Positions 8,866 through 17,100 of a stretch of DNA of 64,000 nucleotides are shown one piece after another. Location: NCBI RefSeq assembly GCF_900091445.1, contig NZ_LT607733.1, positions 3,488,501 through 3,552,500 on the forward strand, read 5' to 3'. The position numbers were made by a program, and so were the translations under genes. A model generated the notes under the pieces. It made no database searches, was not told the origin of the DNA, and was given only the letters and a program-made list of their open reading frames with translations. The stretch is from Micromonospora echinofusca. GTDB taxonomy: Bacteria > Actinomycetota > Actinomycetes > Mycobacteriales > Micromonosporaceae. How positions within the stretch are numbered: the first letter of the stretch is position 1; every line of letters begins with the position of its first letter.

Positions 8866-9405
8866 ATGGACAGCGACCTGCACATCCGGCGCATCGTCCA
8901 CCCGAGCGACCGCATCGTGACGGGGCGGATCGTGCGGCTGATGGAGGGCTATCCGCGCGAGGTACGCATCGGCCAGCCCGTGCTGGTCGCGGTGCTCGCG
9001 GCGGCCGGCGTCGCCGGCCTGCTGACGGCACTCGTCCGCTCCCTGTTCTCGGCCGGCTCCGGCGCGGCCCGCCGGCGCTTCAAGGACCTGAAGAAGGGCC
9101 CGGAATACCTGGTCACCCCCGTGCGGCTGCGCGACGCCGCCGGGCAGCTCTGCGAGGTCGAGCTGCACGGGCACCTGCCGCAGAGCGCCCTGCACCCGGC
9201 CGACCACGTGCAGTTGACGCTGCGCCGGCAGGGCGACCCGGACCTGCCGCCGAAGATCGAGCGGATCGTCAACCTCACGACGGGTCAGCTGCTCACCCCG
9301 CGTACCGCCACCCTGTGGTCGCACCTCGGGCCGCCGCTGCTGCTCCAGGCGATGCTGGGCACGCTGCTGGTCGCCGTCCTGCTGACCTGGTCCACGCTGA
9401 CCTGA
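8866..9405 (+). CDS. membrane protein of unknown function with cytoplasmic or extracytoplasmic central domain
   Basis: A 179-aa protein with one hydrophobic segment at about residues 37-58 (VLVAVLAAAGVAGLLTALV) and a second at the very C-terminus (LLLQAMLGTLLVAVLLTW). Between them lies a soluble domain of about 95 residues, basic at its start and then beta-like. I do not recognise the family. The ATG at 8866 is preferred because of the GGGTGGTGG purine stretch just before it; a GTG at 8836 in the same frame has no ribosome-binding site. It is divergent from the Rv2629-like gene and 46 bp upstream of the dehalogenase-like gene. Confidence 0.65.
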   Translation: MDSDLHIRRIVHPSDRIVTGRIVRLMEGYPREVRIGQPVLVAVLAAAGVAGLLTALVRSLFSAGSGAARRRFKDLKKGPEYLVTPVRLRDAAGQLCEVELHGHLPQSALHPADHVQLTLRRQGDPDLPPKIERIVNLTTGQLLTPRTATLWSHLGPPLLLQAMLGTLLVAVLLTWSTLT

Positions 9406-9451
9406 CGGCCGGCGCGGTTTCCGGCGTCGCGGCGGCGGGCACGGTGGGGAC

Positions 9452-10312
9452 ATGTTCGAGGGGTTCACGCTGGAGCACGTCGACGTCGGCGAGGTCCGGC
9501 TGCGGGTACGCCACGGCGGCTCGGGCCCGCCCGTGGTGCTGCTGCACGGGCATCCACGTACCCACGCGACGTGGCACCGCGTCGCGCCGCTGCTCGCCCG
9601 CGAGCACACCGTCATCTGCCCGGACCTGCGCGGCTACGGCGGCTCGTCGAAGCCGCCGAGCGACCCCGGGCACACCGCGTACGCCAAGCGGGCGATGGCC
9701 CGCGACGTGGTCGGCCTGCTCGACGCGCTCGGGCACGACCGCGCGGCCGTGGTGGGGCACGACCGGGGCTGCTACGTGGCGATGCGCACGGCGCTGGACC
9801 ACCCGCGGCGGGTCAGCCGGCTGGGCGTGCTCGACGGGGTGCCGATCGGGGAGGCCCTCGCCCGCGCCGACGCGAGGTTCGCGACCCGCTGGTGGCACTG
9901 GTTCTTCCTGGGCCAGTCCGACAAGCCGGCGGAGCGGGTGATCACCGCCGACCCGGACGCCTGGTACGGCGGGTCGCCGGCCGCCATGGGTGAGGAGGCG
10001 TACGCCGACTACCGCCGGGCCATCCACGACCCGCCGACGGTGCACGCGATGTGTGAGGACTACCGGGCCGGGCTCGGCCCGGACCGGGCGGCCGACGACG
10101 CCGACCGGGCCGCCGGGCGGCGGATCGCCTGCCCGGTGCTGTTCTGCTGGTCGGAGCGCGACGACATGGTCGACCTGTACGGCGACCCGGCGGCGATCTG
10201 GCGGGACTGGGCCGACGACGTGCGGGTGGCCGCCATCGACTCGGGGCACCACGTGGCCGAGGAGGCCCCGGAGCAGCTCGCCGCCGCGCTCGCCGACTTC
10301 CTCGCCGACTGA
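9452..10312 (+). CDS. alpha/beta-hydrolase of the haloacetate dehalogenase group, one substrate arginine replaced
   Basis: The 286-aa protein aligns throughout with fluoroacetate dehalogenases. It has the oxyanion loop HGHP (33-36), DLRGYGGSSKP, the nucleophile elbow VVGHDRGC with Asp104, the general acid position Asp128 (GVLDGVP), the halide-pocket WHW (148-150), CEDYRAG with Tyr204, and the catalytic His near 266 (DSGHHVAEEAP). In characterised enzymes two arginines hold the carboxylate, at nucleophile +1 and +4. Here +1 is Arg105 but +4 is Tyr108, so the enzyme may accept a different substrate. C-Cl/C-F bond hydrolysis is therefore only probable. Confidence 0.8.
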   Translation: MFEGFTLEHVDVGEVRLRVRHGGSGPPVVLLHGHPRTHATWHRVAPLLAREHTVICPDLRGYGGSSKPPSDPGHTAYAKRAMARDVVGLLDALGHDRAAVVGHDRGCYVAMRTALDHPRRVSRLGVLDGVPIGEALARADARFATRWWHWFFLGQSDKPAERVITADPDAWYGGSPAAMGEEAYADYRRAIHDPPTVHAMCEDYRAGLGPDRAADDADRAAGRRIACPVLFCWSERDDMVDLYGDPAAIWRDWADDVRVAAIDSGHHVAEEAPEQLAAALADFLAD

Positions 10313-10326
10313 CGGTCCTCGACTCC

Positions 10327-10390
10327 CCGGCTGCCCGCCACTCGGCTCCCGGCTGGCCGCCCCTCGACTCGCCGGCTGGCCGCCCCTCGG
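10327..10390. repeat. three imperfect tandem copies of a 22-23 bp unit
   Basis: Copies start at about 10327, 10349 and 10372, each built on CCGGCTGGCCGCCCCTCG with one or two changes. They fill the gap between two convergent genes. No coding potential is seen. Confidence 0.6.
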
Positions 10391-10414
10391 CGACGGCGAG
10401 GTCAGCGACCGGGG

Positions 10415-10753
10415 TCAGCCGACCGGGGTCAGCGGGCGGTCCGGCTCGCCCGCGGTGCGCAGCATGCCGCGCCGGGCGGCCCAGCGCTCGAAGACCAGGG
10501 TGGCGAACGGCGGCACGGCGCAGGCCAGCGCCACGAGGGTGGGCCAGGGCCGCCACCGGTGCAGCCGGGCCATCGCGAGGACCAGCAGGCCGTACGCGAC
10601 GAAGAGCGCGCCGTGGATGGGGCCGAAGATCTGCACGCCGATCTCGTTGCCCGGGGGGCCGTACTTGACGGCCATGCCGACGAGCAGGGCCAGCCAGGAG
10701 CAGGCCTCGGCGATCGCCGCCGCCACGAAGAGCCTGGTGATCTTCTCGCGCAT
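10415..10753 (-). CDS. DUF3817 family small membrane protein
   Basis: A 112-aa protein with three predicted membrane helices (about 7-28, 45-64 and 75-95). The EACSWLALLVGMAVKYGPPGNEIGVQIFGPIHGALFVAYG region is characteristic of the DUF3817 family, whose function is unknown. The start is ATG at 10753, backed by the GGGGGAG site 5 nt upstream, rather than the longer frame. It is convergent with the dehalogenase-like gene and divergent from the glutamate-cysteine-ligase-like gene. Confidence 0.85.
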   Translation of the reverse strand: MREKITRLFVAAAIAEACSWLALLVGMAVKYGPPGNEIGVQIFGPIHGALFVAYGLLVLAMARLHRWRPWPTLVALACAVPPFATLVFERWAARRGMLRTAGEPDRPLTPVG

Positions 10754-10936
10754 CGTCACTCCCCCACCGGTTGCCGCACATGCTAACCGCCCCGCCGGGC
10801 GCGCCGACGGCACGACGGGCGGAGGCGACAGGGATCACGCGGGCCCGAGCTGGGTACGTACAAGAAGCTTCGGGTCTTCCCCGGCCCGCCCCGGGCGTGC
10901 GAGGTTAGGGGAACCAACGGTGACAGGGCGGTGACC

Positions 10937-12415
10937 ATGGGCGAGGACGTCGGGGTGCGGACCTTCAGTCGTGAGGACCGGGCCCGCTATCGGGAGAAGG
11001 TGCGGCGGTGCCTGGACGTCTTCGCCGAGATGCTCCGGGAGTCCCGGTTCGACGTCGAACGGCCGATGACCGGGCTGGAGATCGAGCTCAATCTCGTCGA
11101 CGACGACTCGATGCCGACCATGCGCAACGCCGACGTGCTGGCCGCCGTCGCCGACCCGAGCTTCCAGACGGAGCTGGGCCAGTTCAACGTCGAGATCAAC
11201 GTCGCGCCGCGCCGGCTGGCCGGCACCGGCACGCACGAGTTCGAGGAGAGCGTACGGGCCAGCCTCAACGCCGCCGAGGCCAAGGCGCGGGGCGTCGGGG
11301 CGCACATGGTGATGATCGGCATCCTGCCGACGCTGCGCCCGGAGCACCTGACCGCCGAGACGCTGTCGGCCAACCCGCGCTACGCGCTGCTCAACGAGCA
11401 GATCTTCGCCGCCCGCGGCGAGGACCTGCGGATCGCGATCAACGGCGTGGAACGGCTGGCGGTCACCGCCGACACCATCACGCCCGAGGCGGCCTGCACG
11501 AGCACCCAGTTCCACCTCCAGGTCAGCCCCGCCCAGTTCGCCGACTACTGGAACGCCGCGCAGGTGGTCGCCGGCATCCAGGTGGCCCTGGGCGCGAACT
11601 CGCCGCTGCTCTTCGGTAGGGAACTGTGGCGGGAGACCCGCATCCCGCTGTTCCAGCAGGCCACCGACACCCGGCCGGAGGAGATCAAGGCCCAGGGCGT
11701 ACGCCCGAGGGTGTGGTTCGGCGAGCGTTGGATCACCACGGTGTTCGACCTGTTCGAGGAGAACGTCCGCTACTTCCCGGCGCTGCTGCCGGTCTGCGAC
11801 GCGGAGGATCCGGCCGAGGCCCTCGCCCGGGGCGACGTGCCGAAGCTCGCCGAGCTGCGACTGCACAACGGCACCGTCTACCGCTGGAACCGCCCCGTGT
11901 ACGACGTGCTGAAGGGCCGCCCGCACCTGCGGGTGGAGAACCGGGTGCTGCCGGCCGGGCCGACGGTGCTCGACACCGTGGCCAACGGCGCCTTCTACTT
12001 CGGCCTCGTCCGGGCCCTCGCCGAGGCCGACCGGCCGCTGTGGTCGCAGATGTCGTTCAGCGCGGCCGAGGAGAACTTCAACGCCTGCGCCCGGTACGGC
12101 ATCGACGCCCAGGTCTTCTGGCCCGGCCTGGGCTATCTCCCGGTCACCGAGCTGGTGCTGCGCCGGCTGCTGCCGCTGGCCCACCACGGGCTGGACCGGT
12201 GGGGCCTGGACCCGGACGAGCGGGACCGGCTGCTCGGCATCATCGAGCAGCGCTGCCTGACCGGCCGCAACGGCGCGAGCTGGCAGGTGGAGACCCTGCA
12301 CCGGCTGGAGTCCGCCGACCACCTCGACCGGCCGGAGGCGCTGCGCGAGGTGGTGCGCCACTACGTGACGCTGATGCACAGCAACCGGCCGGTCCACGAG
12401 TGGCCCATCCCCTGA
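10937..12415 (+). CDS. glutamate-cysteine ligase-like carboxylate-amine ligase
   Basis: A 492-aa protein of the actinobacterial branch of the glutamate-cysteine ligase (GCS2-like) family. It begins with the nucleotide-binding region MTGLEIELNLVDDDSMPTMRNADV and continues with QTELGQFNVEINVAPRRLAG, typical of the metal- and glutamate-binding strands. TSTQFHLQVSP and the LRVENRVLPAGPTVLDTVANGAF segment match the C-terminal half of the fold. The reaction is ATP-dependent amide bond formation with a glutamate-like substrate. True gamma-glutamylcysteine synthesis is not certain, since mycothiol-producing actinobacteria lack glutathione and members of this branch have unknown substrates. The ATG at 10937 is chosen; a GTG lies 6 bp upstream. 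Confidence 0.8.
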   Translation: MGEDVGVRTFSREDRARYREKVRRCLDVFAEMLRESRFDVERPMTGLEIELNLVDDDSMPTMRNADVLAAVADPSFQTELGQFNVEINVAPRRLAGTGTHEFEESVRASLNAAEAKARGVGAHMVMIGILPTLRPEHLTAETLSANPRYALLNEQIFAARGEDLRIAINGVERLAVTADTITPEAACTSTQFHLQVSPAQFADYWNAAQVVAGIQVALGANSPLLFGRELWRETRIPLFQQATDTRPEEIKAQGVRPRVWFGERWITTVFDLFEENVRYFPALLPVCDAEDPAEALARGDVPKLAELRLHNGTVYRWNRPVYDVLKGRPHLRVENRVLPAGPTVLDTVANGAFYFGLVRALAEADRPLWSQMSFSAAEENFNACARYGIDAQVFWPGLGYLPVTELVLRRLLPLAHHGLDRWGLDPDERDRLLGIIEQRCLTGRNGASWQVETLHRLESADHLDRPEALREVVRHYVTLMHSNRPVHEWPIP

Positions 12416-12878
12416 CCCGCCGCCGGCGTCGTGGCCTGCACGCCCCCTCCCAGCGCCGCAGCCACCGTTGCCCCGTCGCCATCGACAGGCCGCCCTCTCG
12501 CCAGCGCTGATCCTTGTCTCCGCAGGGTCACCAGGGCTCGTCGGGCGCCGGAGGGACGTCACCCCACCCCGACCAGACCTGACCAATCCGAGCCGAGCCG
12601 GTCACGCGCCGGCTGGAGGACGGCAGCTGGACTGTTCCGGAGTTGACCGGCGCCTTGACCGGGTCGAACGGCCGGGGAGATTGCGCACGATGGAAGAACC
12701 GGGCCGATGGCGGCCACCCCATGATGAAACGCGGACATCGACCGGCGGCGATCGGGCCCGGAGGGCCGCACCGACGCGTACGCGTCGATCGAAGGTCATC
12801 GACGCGACCGCAGGCGTCGGTGCGGCGCCCGGGTTGCCCGGCACCGGACCCTCCCTTCCCACCACACGAGGAGCGCAT
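12416..12878. other. 463-bp intergenic region with paired TTGACCGG repeats and a 16-bp palindrome
   Basis: No convincing gene is seen. Two direct copies of TTGACCGG lie at 12643-12650 and 12655-12662, and CGACGCGTACGCGTCG at 12772-12787 is a perfect 16-bp palindrome about 90 bp before the next start. Both are reasonable operator or promoter elements for the membrane-protein gene that follows; no clear -35/-10 pair is visible. Confidence 0.4.
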
Positions 12879-13898
12879 GTGACGCAGACCCAGAGGTCCT
12901 CCCGGCGGCCCGACGCGCCCACCCGGCGCGGGCCCGGCACCACGCCGCTCGGCCCCGACGCCACGCGGAGCGGGACGTCCGCGTTCGTCAACGGGCACTT
13001 TCCCCGGCGGAGAGGGCTGATCATCCTCCTCGGCGTGCTCGGCGGATTCCTGCTGACCGTCATCTGGTCGGCGGAGTTCGTGGACCGCACCATCGGCGAC
13101 AACGTCGCCAACACGCTGCTCGGCCACGACGCCAAGGAGACGCCCATCCAGGGCATCGCGGCCGGCATCCTGTTCGCCTTCGTCTCCGGCATCGCGGGCA
13201 CGTTCACCGCCTGCAACATCGCCGCGTTCGGCGCGCTGGCCCCGCTGACCGGCACGACGGGCAGTCGGTTCAGCCGGATCGTCGCGCCGCTGAAGCCGCT
13301 GGGCTGGATGTCGGTGGGCATGGTCGCCGTGTCGGCCGCCTACGGCGCGCTCGTCGGCCTGGTCGGCACCTCGATGCCGCAGTTCTCCACCGCGCCCAAC
13401 GCCCCCGGCGGACTGTCGCCGAGGAGCATCCAGTCCATGGTGGTCTTCGGCGCGATCGGGCTCATCATGATCTACCTCGGTCTGGCCGCGCTGGGCGTCG
13501 TGCCGGATCCGTTCGCCCGGATCGCCCGACGGTTCCCCAACGCCCCGATGGTCTTCATGGGCGCGCTGATCGCCGGCTTCCTGATCGGCCGGCCCTTCGC
13601 GTTGTTCCGGCAGATGTTCCGCGACGCCGCCGAGAGCGGCAACCCGCTCTACGGGGCGGCGGCGTTCACGCTGCAGTCCCTCGGCAACATCGTCATCATG
13701 GCGGTGCTGTTCCTGCTGCTGGCCTGGCTCGCCGGCTCCCGCCTGCAACGCTGGTTCAGTGCCCGGCCGAGCCGCCTGGCGGTGCTGACCGCGGTCGCGT
13801 TCATCGTCGCCGGCGCCTTCACGTTCCTCTACTGGGACGTGCGGCTGCTCGCGCGCCGCGAGATCATCCCCTGGTATCCGACGGCCCCCTGGGCCTGA
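12879..13898 (+). CDS. polytopic membrane protein of unknown function
   Basis: 339 aa. An N-terminal hydrophilic arm of about 45 residues is followed by about seven or eight membrane helices, including ILLGVLGGFLLTVIWSAEFV, AAGILFAFVSGIAGTFTACN and MVVFGAIGLIMIYLGLAALG. The segment around FVSGIAGTFTACNIAAFGAL loosely recalls the DsbD/CcdA transmembrane fold, but only one cysteine is present, so thiol transport is not supported. The GTG start at 12879 is set by a GAGGAG site 5 nt upstream; the frame is open further upstream but without coding character. A perfect hairpin terminator follows. Confidence 0.7.
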   Translation: MTQTQRSSRRPDAPTRRGPGTTPLGPDATRSGTSAFVNGHFPRRRGLIILLGVLGGFLLTVIWSAEFVDRTIGDNVANTLLGHDAKETPIQGIAAGILFAFVSGIAGTFTACNIAAFGALAPLTGTTGSRFSRIVAPLKPLGWMSVGMVAVSAAYGALVGLVGTSMPQFSTAPNAPGGLSPRSIQSMVVFGAIGLIMIYLGLAALGVVPDPFARIARRFPNAPMVFMGALIAGFLIGRPFALFRQMFRDAAESGNPLYGAAAFTLQSLGNIVIMAVLFLLLAWLAGSRLQRWFSARPSRLAVLTAVAFIVAGAFTFLYWDVRLLARREIIPWYPTAPWA

Positions 13899-13914
13899 GC
13901 CGACGCTGACGGGT

Positions 13915-13945
13915 CCCGGGGACGGCGAGGCCCGCCGTCCCCGGG
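13915..13945. terminator. hairpin terminator between convergent genes
   Basis: A 13-bp perfect stem (CCCGGGGACGGCG with its complement) encloses a 5-nt loop, 16 bp after the membrane-protein stop and 29 bp before the stop of the convergent dehydrogenase gene. Confidence 0.85.
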
Positions 13946-13974
13946 TCGGGTGCCGGCGCCGCCCGCCCTCCCGC

Positions 13975-15147
13975 TCAGACCTTCAGGACGACCTTGCTGC
14001 ATTCGTCCTGCTTCTTCTGGAAGATCTTGTATCCCTTGGCGGCGTCCTTCAGCGGCATCCGGTGGCTGATGATGAAGCTGGGGTCGATGTCACCGCGCTG
14101 GATGCGCTCGAGCAGCGGACGCGTGTAGCGCTGGACGTGACACTGACCTGTACGCATGATCAGCGACCGGTTCATGAACGCGCCCATCGGGAACTTGTCG
14201 ACGAAGCCCCCGTACGCGCCGATCACCGAGACGACGCCGCCGCTGCGGCACGCGAGGATCGCCTGCCGCAACGCGAACGGCCGCTCCGTCTCGACCCGGG
14301 CGGCCTGCTTGGCCCGGTCGTACGCGTACACGGCGGTGTTGCCGTGGTGCCCCTCCAGTCCGACGGCGTCGATGCAGGCGTCGGGCCCCCGACCGGCGGT
14401 CATCTCGTTGAGCGCGTCGAGCACGTCGGTGTCGTCGTAGTTGATGGTCTCCGCGCCGGCGTGCTCCTCGGCCAGCCGCAGCCGGTACGGGTACCGGTCG
14501 ATGACGATCACGCGTTCCGCGCCGAGCATCCGGGCGCTGGCGGCGGCGAGCAGCCCCACCGGGCCGGCGCCCCACACGGCGATCACGTCGCCCGGCTTGA
14601 TGTCGCACATCTCCGCGCCCATGTAGCCCGTGGGCAGGACGTCGGCGAGCATCACCGCCTGGTCGTCGGGCACCTCGTCGGGCACCTTGATCGGGCCGAC
14701 GTCGGCGAACGGCACCCGGGCGTACTCGGCCTGGCCGCCGGCGTAGCCGCCGAGCAGGTGGGAGTAGCCGAAGATGCCGGCCGGCGAGTGACCCATGATC
14801 TTCTCGGCCACCCCGGCGTTGGGGTTGGAGTTCTCGCAGACCGAGAAGAGGCCGCGCTGGCAGGAGGAGCAGTGGCCGCAGGCGATGGGGAACGGCACGA
14901 CCACCCGGTCGCCGGGGCGCAGGTTGCGTACCTGCGGGCCGACCTCCACGATCTCCCCCATGAACTCGTGGCCGAGGATGTCGCCCTTGCGCATGGCGGG
15001 GATGTAGCCGTGGTAGAGGTGCAGGTCGGAGCCGCAGATCGCGGTCGAGGTGATCCGTACGATCGCGTCGCGCGCGTTCATGATGGTCGGGTCGGGCACG
15101 TCGACGACCTTGACGCTGTCCTTGCCCATCCAGGCGGTGGCCTTCAT
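13975..15147 (-). CDS. zinc-dependent alcohol dehydrogenase, glutathione-independent formaldehyde dehydrogenase-like
   Basis: A 390-aa medium-chain dehydrogenase. It has the catalytic-zinc Cys in STAICGSDLHLYHG, GHEFMGEIVEVG, the structural-zinc cysteine cluster CGHCSSCQRGLFSVC, and the NAD-binding VWGAGPVGLLAAASA followed by the acidic VIVIDRYPYRL. The inserted region around DACIDAVGLEGH and the overall length resemble the formaldehyde dehydrogenase (FDH-like) subgroup, so an aldehyde or alcohol substrate is likely but not defined. The start ATG at 15147 follows a GAGAGGA site. The SRPBCC gene lies 26 bp upstream on the same strand, so the two probably form an operon. Confidence 0.88.
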   Translation of the reverse strand: MKATAWMGKDSVKVVDVPDPTIMNARDAIVRITSTAICGSDLHLYHGYIPAMRKGDILGHEFMGEIVEVGPQVRNLRPGDRVVVPFPIACGHCSSCQRGLFSVCENSNPNAGVAEKIMGHSPAGIFGYSHLLGGYAGGQAEYARVPFADVGPIKVPDEVPDDQAVMLADVLPTGYMGAEMCDIKPGDVIAVWGAGPVGLLAAASARMLGAERVIVIDRYPYRLRLAEEHAGAETINYDDTDVLDALNEMTAGRGPDACIDAVGLEGHHGNTAVYAYDRAKQAARVETERPFALRQAILACRSGGVVSVIGAYGGFVDKFPMGAFMNRSLIMRTGQCHVQRYTRPLLERIQRGDIDPSFIISHRMPLKDAAKGYKIFQKKQDECSKVVLKV

Positions 15148-15173
15148 CGTTCGTCCTCTCGGGTCACGGGCGG

Positions 15174-16127
15174 TCAGCGGCGGGCGATGGGCAGCGGCTG
15201 GGCGGGGCGTTGCATGACCTGCTGGCGTACGGAGATGCCGTCGGGGCTGCCCTCGGAGCGGACCACCTCGCCGGTCTCCACCACCTGCTTGCACCGGCGC
15301 AGGTCGTCGCGGACCTGCTGCTCGGGCTCCTCGCCGAAGAGCTTCGCCACCGCCCGGCCGAGCGCACCGGCGGGCGGGGCGTAGCGCAGCCGCACCCGGA
15401 CCTCGGTCCCGCGGTCGCCCGGGGCGGGCACGAACCGCACCCGGCCGGCGTTGGGCACCCGGGTGCCGGGCAGCGAGCGCCAGGCGATCGACCGGTTGGG
15501 CTGGTCGTCGACGATCTCCGCGTCCCACTCGACGGGGCGGCCGGCCGGCCCGCGCGCGGTCCAGTGCGAGCGGCGCAGGTCCTCGGCGCGTACGGATTCC
15601 AGGTGGGTCATGAACCGGGGCAGGTTCTCCAGGTCCCGCCAGAACCGGTACGCCTCGGCCGGGGAGCGGTTGACGGTGACCGCGACCTCCATGTCGATCA
15701 CCCGCCGGCGTGCGGCCTGGGCCCGCCCGGCGCGTACGGCGGCGAACAGGTCCACGGCGGCGATGCCGGCGATGGCGGCGGTGGTGAGGGCGACCCGCCG
15801 GCGGCGCTCGCCGCACCGGTCCGCCCAGGCCCGGCCGAGCAGGGTGAGGTCCATGGCGTCGCCGGCCACCCGGGTCCACGTCCAGCCGGTCGGCCGGCGG
15901 CCGGCGAGCAGGCCGGCCGCGTGGGCCAGCTCGCGGGCGCCCACGGCCGGGATGACCGTACGCGCCATGGGTGAGTCGTCCACGCCGGTCAGCCGGGCCA
16001 CCGCGCGTGGGGCCAGCAGCCCGCCCGCGCCGAGGGCGAGGCTGACCACGCCCAGCGCCCGGGGCAGCCCGGTGCCCCGGGCACGTCGGTTCCGCTGGTC
16101 CAGCATCATCGGATCGGTCTCGTCCAC
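15174..16127 (-). CDS. membrane-associated SRPBCC / COQ10-type START-like protein
   Basis: A 317-aa protein. The first 140 residues contain two or three hydrophobic segments (LGVVSLALGAGGLLAPRAVA, a middle AHAAGLLAG stretch, and VALTTAAIAGIAAVDLFAAV). Residues about 145-300 form an SRPBCC ligand-binding domain, recognisable by MEVAVTVNRSPAEAYRFWRDLENLPRFM and VEWDAEIVDDQPNRSIAWRS. Such proteins bind hydrophobic ligands; none is known here. The GTG at 16127 is taken with GGTGG upstream; an ATG six codons later is possible. Likely co-transcribed with the downstream alcohol dehydrogenase. Confidence 0.8.
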   Translation of the reverse strand: MDETDPMMLDQRNRRARGTGLPRALGVVSLALGAGGLLAPRAVARLTGVDDSPMARTVIPAVGARELAHAAGLLAGRRPTGWTWTRVAGDAMDLTLLGRAWADRCGERRRRVALTTAAIAGIAAVDLFAAVRAGRAQAARRRVIDMEVAVTVNRSPAEAYRFWRDLENLPRFMTHLESVRAEDLRRSHWTARGPAGRPVEWDAEIVDDQPNRSIAWRSLPGTRVPNAGRVRFVPAPGDRGTEVRVRLRYAPPAGALGRAVAKLFGEEPEQQVRDDLRRCKQVVETGEVVRSEGSPDGISVRQQVMQRPAQPLPIARR

Positions 16128-16474
16128 GTCGCACCACCGTCAGATCGTCCTGACCCGCCCCGGGGGCGGGCCCGGCGGCGGGAAGCCGCCACGCCTGACG
16201 CTATGCCCGGGAATCGCCCCACGAACCCCGAATCGGCCCACAACCCGACGCCCGTCGTCGACGGCCGGGCACCTGCCTGTACCACCGCGTCCTCGGACGG
16301 GAAGTGGCGGCTCTGCCCGGTCAGCGCGACCGCGCCACAGCGAAGGTAACCGCTCGGTCAGATTTCTACCCCGTGTTAGAAAGTCTGACCGAGCGGTGGA
16401 ACCAGGGGGCGCGCACCGGGCATCGGCGACCACCACGGAAACGGAGGGTGGCACCCGGCGGGTGGCTGCGGCCG
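16128..16474. other. 347-bp intergenic region carrying a 47-bp palindrome
   Basis: Apart from the long palindrome at 16350-16396 (described separately) I see no gene. It separates the cysteine dioxygenase gene from the SRPBCC gene, both on the minus strand, so it should contain the promoter of the SRPBCC-dehydrogenase pair. Confidence 0.5.
16350..16396. promoter_or_regulatory. 47-bp palindrome built from two ACCGnnCGGT-type operator-like sites
   Basis: The arms CCGCTCGGTCAGA and TCTGACCGAGCGG are perfect complements. The pairing continues through TTTCTA/TAGAAA with one unpaired G, leaving an 8-nt centre. Each arm also contains its own small pseudo-palindrome (ACCGCTCGGT and ACCGAGCGGT), the pattern typical of TetR-family operators, with centres about 39 bp apart. 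No TetR gene is nearby. It could instead act as a terminator hairpin for the cysteine dioxygenase transcript. Confidence 0.55.
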
Positions 16475-17032
16475 CTACGCCGTGGACCTGGTCGGTGTAC
16501 GGCTGACGACGGGGAGGTCGTAGGTGCGCCGGACGCTGCCGCCGATGCGCCCGATGTCCGTACCGTAGATGTGCAGTGAGACGGCGACGGTCGTACCGAC
16601 GTTGGAGACCCGGTGGACGTCCCCGGGTGGCGCGAAGCCGGTGACGCAGCCACCCCGGTCGATCCGTTCGCCGGCGCGGACGAGGTGCGCGCCGCCCGGG
16701 GCGAGCCGGAAGCGTTCCTCCATCTCGACGCCGTCGATCACGGCCACCACGCACCACGTGACGTGGTCGTGGATGCTGGTCGCCTGTCCGGGACGGGTGA
16801 CGAGGGCGACGACCGAGAAGGTGCCGTCCGCTTCGACGTGCAGGCGCTGGCTGCTCTCATGGCCGCGCCGGGCCCACTCGGGGACGGCACGCAGCACGTC
16901 CGGCGCCGACGGCAGGCACGACCCGATGCGCGCGGCGACGGCGTCGGCCGTGGCCTGCCAGTCCGCCGGTGTGCGGGTGGCGGCACGGACCGCGTCGTAC
17001 AACGCGTCCAGGCCGCCCGGTGGTGCCGTCAT
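16475..17032 (-). CDS. cysteine dioxygenase family protein (cupin)
   Basis: A 185-aa cupin of the type I cysteine dioxygenase family: SIHDHVTWCVVAVIDGVEMEERF supplies the two metal-binding histidines (H-D-H) and GDVHRVSN the third. The expected reaction is O2-dependent oxidation of cysteine, or a related thiol, to the sulfinate. The start is ATG at 17032, fixed by AGGAG 5 nt upstream; a longer in-frame extension lacks a site. It is divergent from a MocR-type regulator across 68 bp that contain direct repeats, so that regulator probably controls it. Related MocR proteins such as TauR regulate taurine genes, which fits sulfur amino acid metabolism (inference). Confidence 0.85.
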   Translation of the reverse strand: MTAPPGGLDALYDAVRAATRTPADWQATADAVAARIGSCLPSAPDVLRAVPEWARRGHESSQRLHVEADGTFSVVALVTRPGQATSIHDHVTWCVVAVIDGVEMEERFRLAPGGAHLVRAGERIDRGGCVTGFAPPGDVHRVSNVGTTVAVSLHIYGTDIGRIGGSVRRTYDLPVVSRTPTRSTA

Positions 17033-17043
17033 CGTCTCTCCTG

Positions 17044-17097
17044 AAGGTCCGGTGGAGTCACCGTACGGCGGCCACTGGCCCACCGTTAAGGTCCAGT
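17044..17097. promoter_or_regulatory. direct repeats AAGGTCCGGT / AAGGTCCAGT between divergent genes, candidate MocR sites
   Basis: AAGGTCCGGT (17044-17053) and AAGGTCCAGT (17088-17097) are in the same orientation, 44 bp apart, inside the 68-bp divergent promoter region. On the minus strand they read CCGGACCTT and CTGGACCTT, close to the CTGGAC-type direct repeats reported for MocR regulators such as TauR. Confidence 0.5.
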
Positions 17098-17100
17098 CGC

